This document shows, one piece after another, positions 3,993 through 5,287 of a stretch of DNA of 5,287 bases. Numbering within the stretch: the first letter of the stretch is position 1; each line of letters starts with the position of its first letter. The notes under the pieces are model-generated. The model worked only from the letters and a program-made list of their open reading frames with translations, did no database searches and was not told the DNA's origin. The translations under genes were made by a program, and so were the position numbers. This DNA comes from Pseudomonadota bacterium (GTDB lineage: Bacteria; Pseudomonadota; Alphaproteobacteria; Rhizobiales; Xanthobacteraceae): assembly GCA_023417665.1 (NCBI GenBank), contig JAEZFA010000012.1:1-5287 (forward strand), written 5' to 3'.

Positions 3993-5287
3993 TCAGGCGC
4001 GGCGAACGGTGCGGGAGGCGAGCTTGGAGAGATCGTTCTGGCGCGGCGCCGGCGCGGGAGCGGATTTCTGTTCGGGGGCCACGAATTCCGCGACCTCGCC
4101 CTTGAGCAGGTCCGAGCGGATCGGACGCGGCGGGGCGAACAGGGTTCCCTGTCCGAAGCCGAGATCGAAATCGAGCAGGTCGGCAACGGCCGTCTCGGTT
4201 TCGATTTTCTCCGCGATCAGGTCGATGCCGTAGCGGCCGAGCAGATCGACAAGATCGGCAGGATGCACCTGCGCGCCGGTCTGCGACACGCGGCCAAGCA
4301 GGATATCCGCGCGGATTTTCAGGTAGCGCACGCCGCGTTCGGCCATGGCTTGCGGATCGATGTGCAGATCGCTCACCTGATCAATCGCAAGCCGGAAGCC
4401 CTGCTCGCGCAAATGGTTCAGCTGATCGCGATAGACCGGGTTATTCGAGCGGAAATCGTTCTGCGCGATCTCGATGAATATCGACGGCGCAATCGCGCGG
4501 TTGGCATTCAGCGCGTTCATGATCGCGTTCATGGCCGTGCGGTCGGTCAGCGTCTCGGGGGCGATGTTGAAGAACATGCCGACATCGCGCGACTTTGCGG
4601 AAAGCTTGCGCACGATCTGCAGTCCGGCCTGCACCTGGTTCTGGTCGAGCTCCATAACGATGCCGCTGCGGCGCGCGGACTCGATGAAGTGCTTTGCTTC
4701 GATCAGATTGCCTTCGGGCAGGCGCAGCCGCGAGACGGCTTCATAGAAACGCACCTTGCGCTGCGGCAGCGTAACGATCGGCTGCAAATGCAGATCGATC
4801 CGCTCGTTCGCGAGCGCGTCGCGGACCAGAACCGCAACCTCGTTATCCTTCAACTCGCCAAGCGGATTGAAGACGGGCGCGGGCGCCGCGAGCGGCGTCA
4901 CGGCAGGCATCGGCGGCTGGCTCGAAACCGGCGAGGACTCGCGGCCATTGCCGTGCTCGGCCGGAGACGCCGCGAAAATCTGCTTCTGTGCAAGCAGGCT
5001 CTCGTGATCGCTCACGGTCTTGGCAAGGTCCTCGACCAGACCGGCAAGATCGCTGATCTCCTGCGCGAGCGGCTCGGTATGAAGTTTCATTTCCTCGGCA
5101 TCGGTCGCAGGCGCGAATTCGATCTTCTCAAGCCGAAGATGCAGGTCGGTCACCTGCGTCGCGATGTCGGCGGCGGCTCGGCTCAGCGTTTCGAGGCGCT
5201 CGTTCGTCTCGCGCCGGTCGCGCGCACGCGCCGATACCGTTTCCACGGTCAGCAGGCCGAACAGGAGCGCGAGCGAGAAGAAGGCCG
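3993..5287 (-). CDS. Membrane-anchored degenerate EAL-domain protein (5' end beyond the right edge)
   Basis: The frame is open to the window edge, so the GTG at 5246-5244 is probably internal; residues here are numbered from it. The 13 codons before it encode AFFSLALLFGLLT, part of a membrane helix. Residues 1-90 are probably coiled coil, 93-128 a Pro/Ala/Ser linker, and about 130-385 an EAL domain, the cyclic-di-GMP phosphodiesterase fold. Relative to P. aeruginosa RocR the retained positions are Glu169 (FYEAVSR), Asn227, Glu259, Asp289, Lys310, Glu346 and Gln366, all at identical spacing. Lost are the second Asp of DDFG (Gln290), the loop-6-supporting Glu (Gln262), and the DFGxGYSS loop itself (now DQVSDLHID). 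There is no GGDEF domain. By inference it binds cyclic-di-GMP or a partner, or is a weak enzyme. I recall similar EAL proteins with altered loop 6 in Bradyrhizobium/Rhodopseudomonas. It probably shares a transcript with the downstream HAD gene. Confidence 0.9.
   Translation of the reverse strand, partial: AFFSLALLFGLLTVETVSARARDRRETNERLETLSRAAADIATQVTDLHLRLEKIEFAPATDAEEMKLHTEPLAQEISDLAGLVEDLAKTVSDHESLLAQKQIFAASPAEHGNGRESSPVSSQPPMPAVTPLAAPAPVFNPLGELKDNEVAVLVRDALANERIDLHLQPIVTLPQRKVRFYEAVSRLRLPEGNLIEAKHFIESARRSGIVMELDQNQVQAGLQIVRKLSAKSRDVGMFFNIAPETLTDRTAMNAIMNALNANRAIAPSIFIEIAQNDFRSNNPVYRDQLNHLREQGFRLAIDQVSDLHIDPQAMAERGVRYLKIRADILLGRVSQTGAQVHPADLVDLLGRYGIDLIAEKIETETAVADLLDFDLGFGQGTLFAPPRPIRSDLLKGEVAEFVAPEQKSAPAPAPRQNDLSKLASRTVRRA

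Noticed and set aside
3987..4000. GCGCC-TTCA-GGCGC hairpin around the EAL-protein stop codon
   Set aside because: A 5-bp stem with no T-run; too weak to call a terminator, and short GC palindromes are frequent in this composition.
3325..4233. 302-codon plus-strand frame opposite the HAD and EAL genes
   Set aside because: Antisense shadow of two genes whose own frames carry full family motifs.

Overview
The window is GC-rich, densely packed and reads as an ordinary chromosomal segment of an alphaproteobacterium, most likely Hyphomicrobiales (Rhizobiales) near the Bradyrhizobium/Rhodopseudomonas group. The clues are the high-GC codon use, a class IIA HAD protein of the type found mainly in alphaproteobacteria, a CheY with a short CheZ-like phosphatase beside it, and an EAL protein of a style I associate with that group. 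The taxonomic placement is inference. I see no tRNA, rRNA, CRISPR array, insertion sequence or attachment site.

Left part (1-1943, minus strand). In transcription order there is a MaoC-type hydratase/dehydratase, then a control region with a promoter-like sequence and a perfect 21-bp palindrome, then a periplasmic TctC/Bug-type substrate-binding protein, then an FAD-dependent oxidoreductase cut by the left edge. The last two genes are separated by one base and form an evident operon for taking up and oxidising an organic acid or similar compound. The palindrome overlaps the likely -10, as expected for a repressor of the GntR/FCD kind, but no regulator gene lies in the window.

Centre (1944-3062, plus strand). 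After a 166-bp divergent intergenic region come a single-domain CheY response regulator and a CheZ-type phosphatase carrying the catalytic DLTGQ motif. They form a compact phosphorylation/dephosphorylation pair with no kinase, receptor or other chemotaxis gene in view. An 8-bp perfect stem-loop lies directly upstream of the cheY ribosome binding site.

Right part (3063-5287, minus strand). An EAL-domain protein, N-terminally truncated by the right edge but with a membrane segment visible there, is followed by the class IIA HAD protein in the same direction; the two are probably cotranscribed. The HAD gene converges on cheZ with a 7-bp gap. The EAL domain keeps seven of the expected active-site positions at exact spacing but has lost two others and loop 6. 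The HAD protein has Trp in place of the second Asp of motif I. Both are therefore doubtful as standard enzymes and are the most interesting proteins here.

Nothing in the window amounts to a clearly new multi-gene system. The best leads are the degenerate EAL domain, the palindromic operator, the Trp-substituted HAD protein and the compact CheY-CheZ pair.
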